The notes under the pieces were generated by a model. That model had not been told where the DNA came from and ran no database searches. It saw only the letters and a program-made list of their open reading frames with translations. From Rhynchopus sp. YZ270_cl-10 (taxonomy: Eukaryota > Euglenozoa > Diplonemea > Diplonemida > Diplonemidae), in NCBI GenBank assembly GCA_964035575.1, contig OZ037912.1, positions 558,001 to 622,000 of the forward strand: 64,000 nucleotides of DNA, read 5' to 3'. Of the stretch, positions 28,829 to 39,814 are shown one piece after another. Position numbers and translations under genes: made by a program. How positions within the stretch are numbered: the first letter of the stretch is position 1; each line of letters opens with the position of its first letter.

Positions 28829-31286
28829 GCAAGGTTGGTTTAGAACAGGGGGTCAATAATTTAGTACATAAAATACAATAAAATACAATTAAATACAATT
28901 AAATACACATAAAATACACATAAAATACACATAAAATACACATAAAATACAACCCTAGGGTTAGGCTGCACTGTCTGGCTGTGCAGCTCCAGTGTCGTTC
29001 TCATCCACGTTTATGGCCTCTTTTTTTCTCTCCTCAGTTTTCTTTTTCTTTTCGGCAGCTTTTTGGGCCTCTTCTATGTCTTTGACGAGTTCGTCAAGGC
29101 CGGACCACCAGTCGCCCCCACCCCCGCCTCCCCCCTCCTGTTCCTTGTAAAACCTATACACGGCGGTGAGCTTGTGTACACGCTCACCGAGAAGGCGGTT
29201 CCGCCGTTTTTCGCTTTGCCAGCCCATCTGGCTAAACACGCGTTCGGACTCTGCTGTGCTCGCGGGTACACCTGTCAGTCTCTTCGCAAACGCTGCTAAC
29301 TTCGATTCAGGGTAGAGCAGACCCCACATTTCCCACCATTTCTCAACAGGCATCACTCGCGACTGCTCCCACACATCCTCGTCTTCATCCTTCTCGTACA
29401 AGCCTGTTGTTGTGTGTTGTGTGATCTGCGGTAGCGCAGCTGCCATACCTATGCGTGTGACGTAGGAAAGCAGCTCCCCTGAAACTGCAGCACCCCCGAT
29501 CTTTTTCAAGTACGCAGCGCAAGTTTTGCGTAATGGAGTAGTAATCTTAAAACCATCCAGCATCCCGAAAGCACGTGGCAAAGCCGTCTTCTCAGCTTCT
29601 GACATTTCTGAAAGGAAAAAAGGATGCAACACCGTTGAAGCCACGATCCAGGGTTTCTCTGCGTACCCGTCCAAGCGCCGCTGCAAACGCTCGACCACGG
29701 CCTTCATTTTTTTCTTCTCCTCCCCCTTCATCTTTGCATGCACCTGGCCGGCCACCTCCACGACCTTTGTGAACACTGGGATCACAAAGGAGATGCGGGA
29801 GGCGTTCGACTGCAGCAACTCCACCCCAAGTGCCAGGGAGTCCAGCACTTCCTTCACCATCAAGAAGGTATCCCAGTTACTGAGAAGCTCCTTGATGTGG
29901 GGGAGTTGTGCGACGAAGCTTGCGTCTTCTCTCAGCAGGACAAGCGCCTCTTTGTTCATCTGCAGTTCAGACCAAGTCGCCACAATCGTAGTCCATCTTG
30001 TTGTCGCCGGGATCACCACCAGGCGGGCCTGCTTGCCTGTAGTCGCCTTCACCTTTTCCTCCCACTTCAGCCGCAAACCCTCAACGTTGCGCAGGGATGC
30101 CGCAATCGTTGCCACCGCTTTGTGCAGGTAATTGAACTCATACGGGGAGTCCTTTCCTGCAACGCGGTGCATGCCGACCACGTCGTTTGTTCCTCGTGAG
30201 AGGGAGTGCGCCCCACAAACACCGTACTCGCAGTGCCTCCTCCCCGCCTTCTCTGCCTCCTCCGCGAAGAGTCGGGCTGAACACTGTGCTGTTGAGTCAC
30301 CGTCTGCGAGGATACAAACGATTTTGTCCAATATATCAGCGGGCAAGTCGAGTAGGTGGTTCTTCAGCTCCTCTGCGTTGTGCACCTTTTCCTTTAGCAC
30401 CCCACTCTTGAACAGAGTGGCCTTACTGTTGTGAAACAGCAAGATGGTGAACAGCTTCTCCTTCCTGTCGTCTTCCCAGGCGTCACACAAGATGACGAGC
30501 TCGTCTGCTTTGCTGAGGGCTTTCAGCTGCGGGTCGGTGATGGCGGTGTACTCGTTGTCGAGAAGAGGACCTGCCACAGTTTTGCGGTTAAAGGAAAGCT
30601 GCTTCCACTCCAAGCCAGGGCGGGTTATTTCAAGGGCCTCCTGGAACAGGGGGTGCTCACTGTGTGTGAATGGTGTAGCCGAGCAATAAAAAAACCTCGC
30701 CCAAGCTGCCCTTATTTTTTTGCACTCGTCCACACTCGGTTTGGGCACTGCACCCAGTTGTGACTTGATGGAAGTCCTGGGCCTCTTTGCGGGGGGCTGT
30801 TCTGATGCGGGTTTGTCATCCGCTTTGCGTTTCTTCTCTGGCTCCTTCTTCAAACCCGCCCGTTCCTTCACGTCCTCTGGTGCCTTCTCGCACTTCTCGA
30901 GGTGTCCCCTCAGCCTGGTGCCTGTCACCTTCCCCACCGCCATTTGGCAATGTTTGCACGTATAGTGCGAAACACCGCCCTCCTTCTTCTCCACGAAGTG
31001 CTTCTTTGACCAGCACTCAGGACGTCCTGCCATTGTGGAAGAAAAAGGAGAGGAAAATATTTTTTCTGATTGAAAGTGGTGTTTACGTTTGGGTACGGGG
31101 CGAAGCATAAAATCTGTTCGTAAAAAGAAACGCAAGCTTTTTGTTTTATCTTGTTCATTTATGAACCCTAACAGGGGGTGGTGTATTTAATTGTATTTAA
31201 TTCAATTTCCCCCCGAATAAAATACAATAAAATACAATAAAATACAAGTATTAAATACACCGTGTATTATATACCTGCCAACCTTG
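28829..31286 (-). mobile_element. hAT DNA transposon, apparently complete
   Basis: Flanked by the perfect 8-bp duplication CCCGGACC (28821-28828 and 31287-31294), as hAT transposons produce. Termini are short inverted repeats (GCAAGGTTGG at the left, CCAACCTTG at the right). Inside both ends lie clustered AAAATACA/AATTAAATACA repeats, likely transposase-binding sites. The only gene is one uninterrupted transposase on the minus strand. The perfect target duplication and intact frame argue for recent insertion. Confidence 0.9.
28961..31033 (-). CDS. hAT transposase with BED zinc finger
   Basis: 690 residues from the ATG at 31033 (MAGRPECWSKKHF); another in-frame ATG at 31108 would add 25. Order: BED-type zinc finger (C26, C29, H44, C48); a basic nuclear-localisation-like patch (KRPRTS, ~83-88); the RNase H-like core with catalytic Asp in LCDAWED and in CILADGD; the hAT CGAH motif (VCGAHSL); the helical insertion; the third acid in ASTAESERVFS; and the C-terminal hAT dimerisation region (WWEMWGLLYPESKLAAFAKR to HKLTAVYRF). 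It ends in a Gly run and a Lys/Glu-rich tail. No stop or frameshift interrupts it, so it may be active and could mobilise MITEs with 8-bp duplications. Confidence 0.93.
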   Translation of the reverse strand: MAGRPECWSKKHFVEKKEGGVSHYTCKHCQMAVGKVTGTRLRGHLEKCEKAPEDVKERAGLKKEPEKKRKADDKPASEQPPAKRPRTSIKSQLGAVPKPSVDECKKIRAAWARFFYCSATPFTHSEHPLFQEALEITRPGLEWKQLSFNRKTVAGPLLDNEYTAITDPQLKALSKADELVILCDAWEDDRKEKLFTILLFHNSKATLFKSGVLKEKVHNAEELKNHLLDLPADILDKIVCILADGDSTAQCSARLFAEEAEKAGRRHCEYGVCGAHSLSRGTNDVVGMHRVAGKDSPYEFNYLHKAVATIAASLRNVEGLRLKWEEKVKATTGKQARLVVIPATTRWTTIVATWSELQMNKEALVLLREDASFVAQLPHIKELLSNWDTFLMVKEVLDSLALGVELLQSNASRISFVIPVFTKVVEVAGQVHAKMKGEEKKKMKAVVERLQRRLDGYAEKPWIVASTVLHPFFLSEMSEAEKTALPRAFGMLDGFKITTPLRKTCAAYLKKIGGAAVSGELLSYVTRIGMAAALPQITQHTTTGLYEKDEDEDVWEQSRVMPVEKWWEMWGLLYPESKLAAFAKRLTGVPASTAESERVFSQMGWQSEKRRNRLLGERVHKLTAVYRFYKEQEGGGGGGGDWWSGLDELVKDIEEAQKAAEKKKKTEERKKEAINVDENDTGAAQPDSAA

Positions 31287-31300
31287 CCCGGACCCCACGA

Positions 31301-31510
31301 CGGTGAAGTCAATGACATGACATGTGCTTTTACATGTAAAATGACATGTGTTGCACATGTGTTTTACATGAGATTTTAATGACATTTTACGGCCAATATA
31401 CGTTACCGCACATGTCATTTTACATGTAAAATGACATGTGTTTTACATGTAAAATGACATTACATGGTAAGCACATGTCAAATGCACAGGTCATGTCATT
31501 GACTTCACCG
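31301..31510. mobile_element. 210-bp foldback MITE
   Basis: Inverted ends of ~27 bp (CGGTGAAGTCAATGACATGA; complement at 31482-31510). The interior is a chain of palindromes based on ACATGTAAAATGACATGT. It begins only 7 bp from the hAT target duplication and ends ~94 bp before the next start codon, so it could affect that gene's promoter. Confidence 0.8.
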
Positions 31511-31603
31511 CCGTGCAGGCCTTATTTACACCCCCCACCCCCCTTCTTATCCAACAACCAGACACACACACCACACACCATACACAACCATAAGGAGTCC
31601 CCC

Positions 31604-32887
31604 ATGCGCGCATCGAATCCAGTTGCACAGAGTATTCTGTCGCGAAACCCGCGGTTGCTCGCTGCAGTGGAGGCGCTGCCGTGCGTGACCACAGATCCAA
31701 CACAACCCAGACCCACCGCCCCTGCAGGTGCAGCACTGCTCCCACCCTTTGAAATGCTCCTCCACGGCAGCCACAACCTCTCTCACGACCACGTCACCGC
31801 ACGCTCTGCCCTGGACCTCATTGCCCCAGGCGACTTGATACAGGGCGTTGTCACGGCAGTCTCCCTTCCCTATGCTACGGTGCACATCCAGGGGGCGTTC
31901 CGAAGCGAGAAGGAGGCAGGCACGGTACGCATCATTCACCATGCACATAACACAATCCTCCCAAGCCTGGGTATCCTCGGGAGCGTTAAGGTCCCTCTCA
32001 TTGACGCAAATCGATCAAACCACCAGACCCCCATGAGAAGGCACGATGCACTGCAATGTGTTGTCATTGCAAAGGCTACCCCATGGGGCGGAACCCTAGA
32101 AGAACCTAATGACAATGACAACACTGTACCCCTCCGTCTTAGCCTCCAAGAACAGCACCTTGAAGACCCCGATTCGAATGCCCTGTTTCCCCTTGGAAAC
32201 CTTCGTCCATTCTATCGCGACGTCTCTGCAAATGATGCCACCCTAATCCCATGCACCTGGTTCAACGGAGTACCGAACCCTACAGGGAAGCATACCGGAC
32301 CTCTGGAATCGCCGTTTTATGATAGGTTTGGTCTCGCTGTGAAAGGGCGTACATCGTATGGGTATTTGGAACGGATAGAGTCGAAGGGGGCGGTCTGTCA
32401 TGACGCTGCGTATACAGAATCATTGGCGGTGGGGATGGGGGTGAGCTTGGAGATGGACACTTCTGGAAAGCACAGCACATATCCTTCAAAGAAAGGGGTC
32501 TCTGATAGCACTGACTACGTTGCGCTGCGGGAAGAACAACATCGGAAACATGCGGTCCAGGTGGTGCACCAAGGTGCCTCATACGCGAGGAAGCGTGACA
32601 ACGACAAGGCCACCGCACTGTTCCACAAGGCGCTGAGCTACGACCGCAACTGCGCTGACGCATACGTTGGGCTTGGCGCGGTCAGTGCAAACCAAGGTGC
32701 CTACACAGCAGCCCTAGCTGCCTTTGAAAAGGCACTACTCATCGCCCCAGAGCATGCGAATGCGAAGAAATACCTTCTGACCATTGAGCAGAAAGTAGCA
32801 AAAGAGGGAGGAGGAAAGAGACTCAGAGAAGAAAGCGACAATCCAAAAGGACCTAAAAGGATGAGGACAGAGCAGGGAGCTGACTGA
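31604..32887 (+). CDS. TTC14: TTC14-like S1/TPR protein
   Basis: 427 residues; ATG at 31604 is the first one consistent with the conserved part. Residues ~64-165 look like an S1 RNA-binding domain (LDLIAPGDLIQGVVTAVSLPYATVHI). After a long middle region, ~315-400 contain two or three TPR units: GASYARKRDNDKATALFHKA, then NCADAYVGLGAVSANQGAY, then ALLIAPEHANAKKYL. These parallel TTC14 (YNKALEIDT, ARGALYATKGS, HRNARKYL). The tail is basic (KRLREE, PKRMR), suggesting a nuclear protein. TTC14 is an RNA-associated protein of poorly known function. No intron seen. The promoter-proximal DNA is largely the foldback element at 31301-31510. Confidence 0.65.
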   Translation: MRASNPVAQSILSRNPRLLAAVEALPCVTTDPTQPRPTAPAGAALLPPFEMLLHGSHNLSHDHVTARSALDLIAPGDLIQGVVTAVSLPYATVHIQGAFRSEKEAGTVRIIHHAHNTILPSLGILGSVKVPLIDANRSNHQTPMRRHDALQCVVIAKATPWGGTLEEPNDNDNTVPLRLSLQEQHLEDPDSNALFPLGNLRPFYRDVSANDATLIPCTWFNGVPNPTGKHTGPLESPFYDRFGLAVKGRTSYGYLERIESKGAVCHDAAYTESLAVGMGVSLEMDTSGKHSTYPSKKGVSDSTDYVALREEQHRKHAVQVVHQGASYARKRDNDKATALFHKALSYDRNCADAYVGLGAVSANQGAYTAALAAFEKALLIAPEHANAKKYLLTIEQKVAKEGGGKRLREESDNPKGPKRMRTEQGAD

Positions 32888-33828
32888 AAAAGAAAAAAAA
32901 AAAATTGGTAAAAAAAAAAAATATGACTTTTTTTTGATACACTCAAATTGAGTCTCATCTGACAAATTTTCTAAAATGAAATTATGATTATTTCATAGCA
33001 GGTTTTAGGTGATCCTCATTGCCATAAGAAGATGGAGACCGAAGGGAACCACCTTGGCTATTGAAGAGAAGGTGGCGAAGAGGGTGGGGAAAGAAGTACT
33101 GTACAGAGCTATGTTTTTTTTGGTGCAGGTGTACAGCTATGGTTTTTTTTTCCCCTTCTCAAAATGTCCAGACTTTTAGGGCTAATTTAGACCGAATGAC
33201 CTTACCTCACGGAGCGGGGCTGCATCTCGCCTGTGGGTTGGAGAACAGAAAGCAAAATAAAAAGCCTCTCCCATTTTCCCTTCTCTCCTGATATCTCTCT
33301 CATCCATATTTATACACTGAGTTGGAAAATCTTTTTAAAAGGTGATTTTTTTTAAAAACAGACCAGACCCAACCCCCATGGTCACAGAAAATGACTCTCC
33401 TCTCTCTGTAGGTTGTTTTCGTTTACCCCGTAAGGCTCTCAAATCCCCCCCCCACATACACCCGTTTTTTTTTTTTTTTTTCAAAACACAATCCAAACCT
33501 CCTTCCAGGAACACAGTAGCCCTTCCCCCCACACTCTACCCCCCACACTCCGCTCCGCTAGATACACAGCGGGGGGGGGGTATACGGGCGGAAGGAAACA
33601 AAAAAAAACCCCCCTCATTTTTTCCTCAAAAAAAAAAATGGAGTGAACCAACCCGGTGAGGGCTAACCTCTTCTTCTTTCGCCTTTATCCTCACAACCTC
33701 ATCCGCTCCTCCGCAAACTTTTTTGTTTTTTTTTTCCCCCTCTTTTTTTGACCCCCTCCCCCCTCCCACGACACTTTCCCATTTTGGAGGAGTGTTTGTT
33801 TTTTAGGGGGGGTTTTTTTTGAGTCTTG
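32888..33828. other. Intergenic, homopolymer-rich, no feature recognised
   Basis: Runs of A after the TTC14-like stop, then T, C and A runs (33460-33640). None of the dispersed blocks was recognised here. Probably holds the 3' end of the upstream gene and the promoter of the kinase gene. Confidence 0.5.
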
Positions 33829-36800
33829 ATGCGTACAGCGTCCCCTTCTTCTTCTTATCTAACCGTACCGGGACGAGGCTGTGGGGGGCTCTTTGTGAAG
33901 GTTTGTTTCATAGTATTGGCAGCTGTCATGTCAGACACACCATTATCCCCTTTGTCTCCAGTAGAGGTTTCTTCTGGGTCAACGGTGTCCGCCGGGGCAC
34001 CGTATCCATCGATTCAGGGCAGCCCTGGGGGAGGAGAAGGGGAAGATGGGGTGTTGATTGTCTGCGGTTCAGATGGGTCGGTAACGGGGATTGATATTGC
34101 CTCGGGAGACGTTGCGTGGAGAAAGAGCACGGGAGGGGATTTGGTCACATCGAACTCCGCAGAACAACATTTTCTTCCCGCATTCAAAACCGCTAACGAC
34201 TTTGGCAACACCAACCACGAGACGAATTCGGTCGACGTCTACGTGAAGGACGGATCCTCCTACCACAAACAAGGCTCCCTCGATGACATTGTCGGACAAC
34301 CCCCTAACCCCGACGTCATCGCCACCAAATCAGTAACAGAATTCTCTATCGATTATTACAGTGGAGCGCCGCCTGAAGATGAATCCGGACCAAACGCTAT
34401 AGAAGTCTTGAGATATGACTATACGGTAACCGTAAAGAACCGAGGCCACCGCGAAGAAAAGAGCAATACCCATTCCGTCCAAACTGTCGGAATCATCAAC
34501 ATTTTTCAACCCCATCCTCACGCAAAAAGCTTTCACAGCGACGCAACCTCCGGGACCGTCACACTCCACTCAGAGCACGACGGAAAACAAAGAGGGTTTT
34601 ACTCAAGACCAACCCAGGTTATGGCGACCGCGGACGGTGAGATCTTTTGCGTTAAGCGGGGGCGCTCTAAGGAAAAGCTTTTGTGGAGAAAAAGCCTTGG
34701 GAGCAAACCTATCAAGCTTTATCTATTTGGGGATGGGGTGCTCTCTGAGGTGGAGGTTGTATTACAGCCGGTGGAGGAGGTGTTACGGAGGTTTGCAACA
34801 ACAACAACAACAACAACAACACCACCACCGGAAGACGACGACAGAGACGACCACATTCACGGAGCATTAATCCCCATGCAGCCCTACGCCGATCTCTCTG
34901 CCGCTCACGGCCTCTACCATCACGAAGCAAATTCTCTTGTAGAATCCGAAACCGACTTTGAGCTTGGCACCCTCCGCTTCCCTTCCGACAACGCCGGGGT
35001 CGTCACCGAAGCATTCAAAAGAGAGGCTATCCCTGCAGGAATGGATTTTGCTTGCACATCTTCAATTAATGGGCAACCATATCTGCAGACTACGGTCCGC
35101 GCAGAGGCGGTCCTCAGTGCGCAAGGAACAGAAAGCAATTATGCAACATTTGCGCATTTTGCGAAAACTATTACATCAGCGCAAAAAGAACGTAGAGCGA
35201 TTCCTAATAAGGTGTTGGTGTTGAAGGATACGTCTAACGAGAAGGGGGAAGGGAGGGAGGGGGATGGGGTGGCGAAGACAGCGCAGCCGGCCAATATATA
35301 CTACCTGCCGCAGACCTATGTGGCGCTTCCCGGGGAGGGCCATGCGATGTTGCCGCATTATCCAGAGAATGTGAGTCAGGAGGATGAAGTAAAACAGTTG
35401 GCATTGCCAGGGAAGGCTGCTCCGCCACCACCGCCGGTGGAGGTTAGTATAACACAGATGTTGCAGGAGTTTGTGTCGAGGGTGGCGGGGTTGAAGATAT
35501 TTACTGTATTAGCGGTGTTGTTCACAGCGTTGGCGGCGTGGTGGAGACGCAGGACGGCAGTGCCGAGGGAAACGCCTCATACTCCTGAGGATGAAAAGGC
35601 AACTCTGCTCACCTCCCCAGAGAAGGCTGCGCCGTTGTGCGTCGAGCTGCTGGAAGGGGGTGTGATGAGAAGCTCTTCTTCGACCTCTCCTACTCAGCCG
35701 CAGATTGTTGGCACCGTTCCTCCCCCTAGATCCGACCCGGCGCCTGCAGTGCTTCGCGTTGGCGTGCAAGCAGGAGATGTCGCTTCTGTCATTGCAGGCA
35801 TGGTTCCAGCCTCCGGCGGCGGAGCTCCATTCTCCAAATTTGTTAGCAAATCTACGAGCATTTCAGAATTTGATGTAACCCATATGCACGAATTAGAATC
35901 TGGTCTGCTTGACGACGACACAACACCAAAGGCGTCTTTGGTAAGAGAAGGGCGTGGTGAGGTTACTCCTGATTTAGACCCTTTGGGGGTGTCTGTTTCA
36001 AACGTAGAATCAAAGGATACGGAACAAATGGATTCGAATTTAGGGCAAACCGAAGAAGTCAATAATGTTGAACGTCAAGAAAATGGAGAAACACAAACGG
36101 GGAATGGAGCGGGGAATCACAACGATGCGGGGTCCGGGTCGAGTGGTGAGGAGTCATCGTCGTCGTCTTCGTCTTCCGGGAGTTCAACATCGTCGTCAAA
36201 TTCTACCAACCGATTCTTCAAAAGGGGGCGCAGGGCGCAAGGGTTGACTTCAAAGGGGAAAGGGGCAGGGCGGACTCCACCTACTACTACGCAAACGTCT
36301 CCAAAGGAGAAAGAAGAGGAATCTTCTTCATCTTCATCGGAATCGGGAGAATCAGGATCGTCGTCATCTTCGTCCCCATTCCGCTCCAAAAAGGGTGCTA
36401 AACTGTTTAAGAAGGGGAGAAGAGGGGGAGGAGGAGGAGGAGGAGGAGGGAAAGCCCCCGAACCACAAACCGCCGTGCAACAACAGGCAATGATGTTCGC
36501 GCCTTCTTCGCCGTCTTCGACGTCGTCGTCCCCGTCGTGCACAGCATCGTCTGCTGGGGTGTCTCCTCGGGATGCAGTGAATGGAGAAGGCCTGCTGTTA
36601 GGTGACCCGCTTTCGTCGGAATATTTGAATCATAATACCAAAAAGAAACGCAAGCATAAAGAAAAGAAGTGCAGCGATGATGACAAAGGGGTGGCTACGA
36701 CCAACTCCCATTCCAACAATTCTACCAATGCGAACGGATTGACCGCAAGCCACAGCTCCGCTGCAGCCTCTCCGTCGCATGCTCAGGACAACAACAACAA

Positions 36801-38682
36801 CAACACCGCACTCTCTTCCCCTGACACATTGCAAAATGAGTCCCCAGCTTTGACACCATTTTCAACGTATAGACAACTTTACATTGAAAAAGGCATTATA
36901 GGTGAAGGTGGATATGGTACTGTTTGGTTGGCAGAGAATGCGACCGATCAAAAACATTATGCAGTCAAAAAGATTCGTCTTAAGGATGAACGCAAGCTAG
37001 AAGGGTTGGAGGAGAACGCCAAAACAAAGAGGGAGGCCGCATTACATTCATCATTGGACCATCCGAACATTGCGAGATACAATATGTCCTGGGAAGAGGA
37101 TTTGACGTTCGACGAAACCCTCAAGGTTGCTTCAAATCGGAACGACCCAAACGTTTCGCTCCGTTCTATGTCGTGCACGCTTGCGGAGGGGGTGCGGCAT
37201 CCGGGAAATATTGAGTTTTGTAAGCACCTTTTTATTGTGATGAAATTCTATGAGGAAGGCTCGCTGCGTGATTGGCTGACGTCGAGGGAGATGGGAGGGG
37301 TCGATAGGAGGCAAAATGTAAAATATTTGTTGCAGCTGACGGAGGGGTTGCGGCATCTTCACAGCAATGATATCCTTCACAGGGATATGAAGCCGAGCAA
37401 CATCTTAGTGGAAAAGGTACCTTCCAAGCGCGACGTACAACTCAAAATCTGCGACTTTGGTCTCTCCGTGATGCGTGACGTAGGGTACGACCCGCTCAAT
37501 CCCGACTCCGAAGTGCATCGTTCCTTCACTGGTGCCGCAGGGACACCACTCTATGCAAGTCCCGAGCAGAACCGTAACGGCAGCATCGGAAAGGCAACAG
37601 ACATCTTCTCCTTAGGGCTAGTCTTCTACGAGCTCTTCTTGGACCAACCCAGTCATCATGATAAGATCAGGTCGTTTGGGCCGATAAGGTAATGTAATTG
37701 GGTTGTGGTTTTTTCTCTCTTTTTGTTGAAAAATGAGGCTTTAAAATGGTATACCATAATCATCACCCAAAAACAGCCGTCCTGGACGCGATGATAATTC
37801 CTGCATCGATGCCGACCTTTTCGCCCGGTTTGGGCCTGAGATGCAGCTTATTATAGATATGGTATGTTACATCACTTCACCATTTGCTTTTGTTTTCACC
37901 CCCCCGAATACCATTCTTCACAGACCTGCCATGCACCAGAAGACCGCATCACGCTGAAGGAGGTGAAGCAGCGGTGTAGGGAGCTTCTGAAGGGGCAGAA
38001 GGACGGGACACCTGCGCTGACTGGACGTGACGCTGTCCTGGCAACACCGGAGGTAGGCGCACAGACGCCTCCTTTGGGAGGATGCACACCAGCCACGGCA
38101 CCAGCGGGTATGGAGGACACAAGCACGTCGGAGTCCTCGCTGTCGAGCGACGACACTGGGGATGAACACACGGAGCACACCGAGCACACTGCTGCCAGCG
38201 ACCGCGCGCAGCACCTCTCCGCCATGCTCACACACCAGACCAGCCCGGCCACGACGCCTGCTGTGCAGCTTCCTGTCGTCCATTCTAGTTCACCCCATGA
38301 AGGTGCTGAAGTGAGTCATCAGACGGAGCTAGAGTGCCTTGCAGAAGGGGATGCGGGGTTGGTTCAGAAGGAGGAAGGGGAGAAGGAAGTGAAGGAAGAG
38401 GATGAGGAGGAAGAGTTTGAGCGCCTTGCAGAAAAGTTTGCGGATTTACAAGTGGTGGATGCGGGGTTGGTTCAACAGGAGGAGGAGAAGGAGAAGAAGG
38501 AGGAAGAGGAGAAGGAAGAGTTTGAGCGCCTTGCAGAAAAGTTTGCGGATGCGGGGCTGGTTCAGAAGGAGGAGGAAGAGAACAAGGAGGAAGAGTTTAA
38601 GCGCCTTGCAGAAAATTTTGCGGATTTGCAGTTTGCGGATGCGGGGCTGGTTCAGGAGGAGGAGAAGAATGCTTCCGAGTAG
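33829..38682 (+). CDS. EIF2AK3: PERK-like eIF2alpha kinase (3 exons: 33829-37688, 37777-37861, 37924-38682)
   Basis: Predicted 1567 residues. Signal-anchor or signal peptide near ~20-37 (VKVCFIVLAAVM). The luminal part starts with LIVCGSDGSVTGIDIASGDVAWRKS, the beta-propeller motif of IRE1/PERK sensor domains. A membrane helix lies at ~555-573 (FTVLAVLFTALAAWW), then a ~430-residue Ser/Asp/Gly-rich linker. Kinase domain ~1011-1320: GEGGYGTVW, Lys in AVKKI, HRDMKPSN (~1184), DFG (~1209), SPEQ, with an insert after NMSWEED as in eIF2alpha kinases. Exons 2-3 complete the C-lobe (ADLFARFGPEM, LIIDMTCHAPEDRITLKEV). The tail has four imperfect repeats of EEFERLAEKFAD-DAGLVQ, rich in Glu. Family role: senses ER stress and phosphorylates eIF2alpha to lower translation. 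With a kinase rather than nuclease end, PERK fits better than IRE1. Confidence 0.8.
37689..37776 (+). other. Intron 1 of the PERK-like kinase gene
   Basis: 88 bp, donor GTAATG, acceptor AAACAG. Splicing joins ATAAG to C and keeps the kinase frame. Without it translation stops at the TAA inside the donor. Confidence 0.8.
37862..37923 (+). other. Intron 2 of the PERK-like kinase gene
   Basis: 62 bp, donor GTATGT, pyrimidine-rich end TTCTTCACAG. The junction gives LIIDM-TCHAPEDRIT, a typical kinase subdomain X-XI sequence. Confidence 0.85.
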
Positions 38683-38813
38683 GGTGCTTTGGGTGGGTGC
38701 CTAGACCTTTCAAATTCAGAAGAAAAAGAGAGGGTACTTTTTTTTTTATTGAGCGTGGGTTGGGTTTGTCCTTTGTACGTAACCTTTCTTTTTTTCTTCT
38801 TCTTTGTGATCAA

Positions 38814-38859
38814 AAGGTGACTAAGCACGAAAGGCTTAGGGATCACCTTATAAACTGTT
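38814..38859 (+). repeat. R1 stem-loop block, best-folding copy
   Basis: AAGGTGACTAAGC pairs with GCTTAGGGATCACCTT around a 7-nt loop ACGAAAG: 6-bp inner stem, small bulge, 7-bp outer stem. Here the right arm is ATCACCTT, fully complementary to the left arm, where most copies have TTCATCT. Confidence 0.7.
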
Positions 38860-38982
38860 CTTATTCTTTTTTTGTGTTGTGTGTCGGTCTTCTTTTGAGC
38901 CGTATCGTTACGTTCGATCTATTAGCTGTGTGTTCTGACACCTACCTGCAAAGCGTGCCTCCTTCACTTTTGCTCTATCTTG

Positions 38983-39048
38983 AGGATCCTGTGAAGAAAA
39001 AAAAAAAATCGTAGCTGCTATCTAGCGATAGTAGTCTATAATCGAAAC
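38983..39048 (+). repeat. Dispersed block R8, copy 2
   Basis: AGGATCCTGTGAA, AATCGTAG, the palindrome CTATCTAGCGATAGTAG, TCTATAATCGAA; matches 9959-10015. Confidence 0.5.
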
Positions 39049-39614
39049 AAAATATTTGTGGTGTGTGTGAGAAAGGGGAGAGCGCCGTACTCTATTTTGG
39101 AAATAGGTCAGCCTTCTAGGGGGGAAAAGAGTGTCTATTTTTTTTTTGGGGTTTTCGGGTCATTTGATAAACTTTTCTCATTCTTTTTTGTCAAAAACAA
39201 AAATGGTGACGTAAGCAGAGCAATTTAGGGGAGGTGAGGACAGGGGAAATACCATATTATACGCAAAACAAAGCAAAAACAAACAAAATGCAAAAGACAA
39301 AAAATGGGAGATAGATAGAAAAAAAGAGCAAAATATACAGGAAAAAAAAATGCAAACAAAAACGAAAAAGTGGATTGATTTAAGAATAAAAGGAGAATAT
39401 TTTAGGGACGTTTGTGAAAGTATCAAAAAGAGGGGAAAAAAGCGATGTGGAAAAAAAGTCTCTGGAAAGCCGTTATTTTGGTGTGCGTCCCTCCATTTGT
39501 GGGAGGATGACAGTGTTTTTAGCTGTCATTGTGAAAATCGTTGCTTTCCCTCCACCCCCCTTGAAGGTCCCCCCCTTCTCTCTCCCCCTTTTTTTTTGGT
39601 TTTAAAAGACGTTC

Positions 39615-39662
39615 AGGTGACTAAGCACGCGAGGCTTACGTTTATATCACCAAATTTTTCTT
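39615..39662 (+). repeat. R1 stem-loop block, diverged copy
   Basis: AGGTGACTAAGCACGCGAGGCTTACG with a changed 3' part (TTTATATCACC). Confidence 0.55.
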
Positions 39663-39814
39663 TTGTCAAGATATGCGTGACATAAGGCACATCCCATGGC
39701 TGTGTAACTTAAGCTAAAAAAAAAAACTTAAGTTTTTTCCGAAATCCTCCGGAAAATTTAGGCGACTTAAGCTACTGAAAAAAAAAACTTAAATTAAAAA
39801 ACTTAAGTTTTCGA

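Larger units (their letters stand above)
38683..39694. other. Intergenic with two R1 blocks and R8
   Basis: R1 at 38814-38859 and 39615-39662, R8 at 38983-39048. Otherwise T/A-rich. No gene. The last six bases are the left target duplication of the next element. Confidence 0.5.

Noticed and set aside
29526-31110. Plus-strand ORFs across the hAT element
   Set aside because: Shadows of the minus-strand transposase, which has all family motifs.
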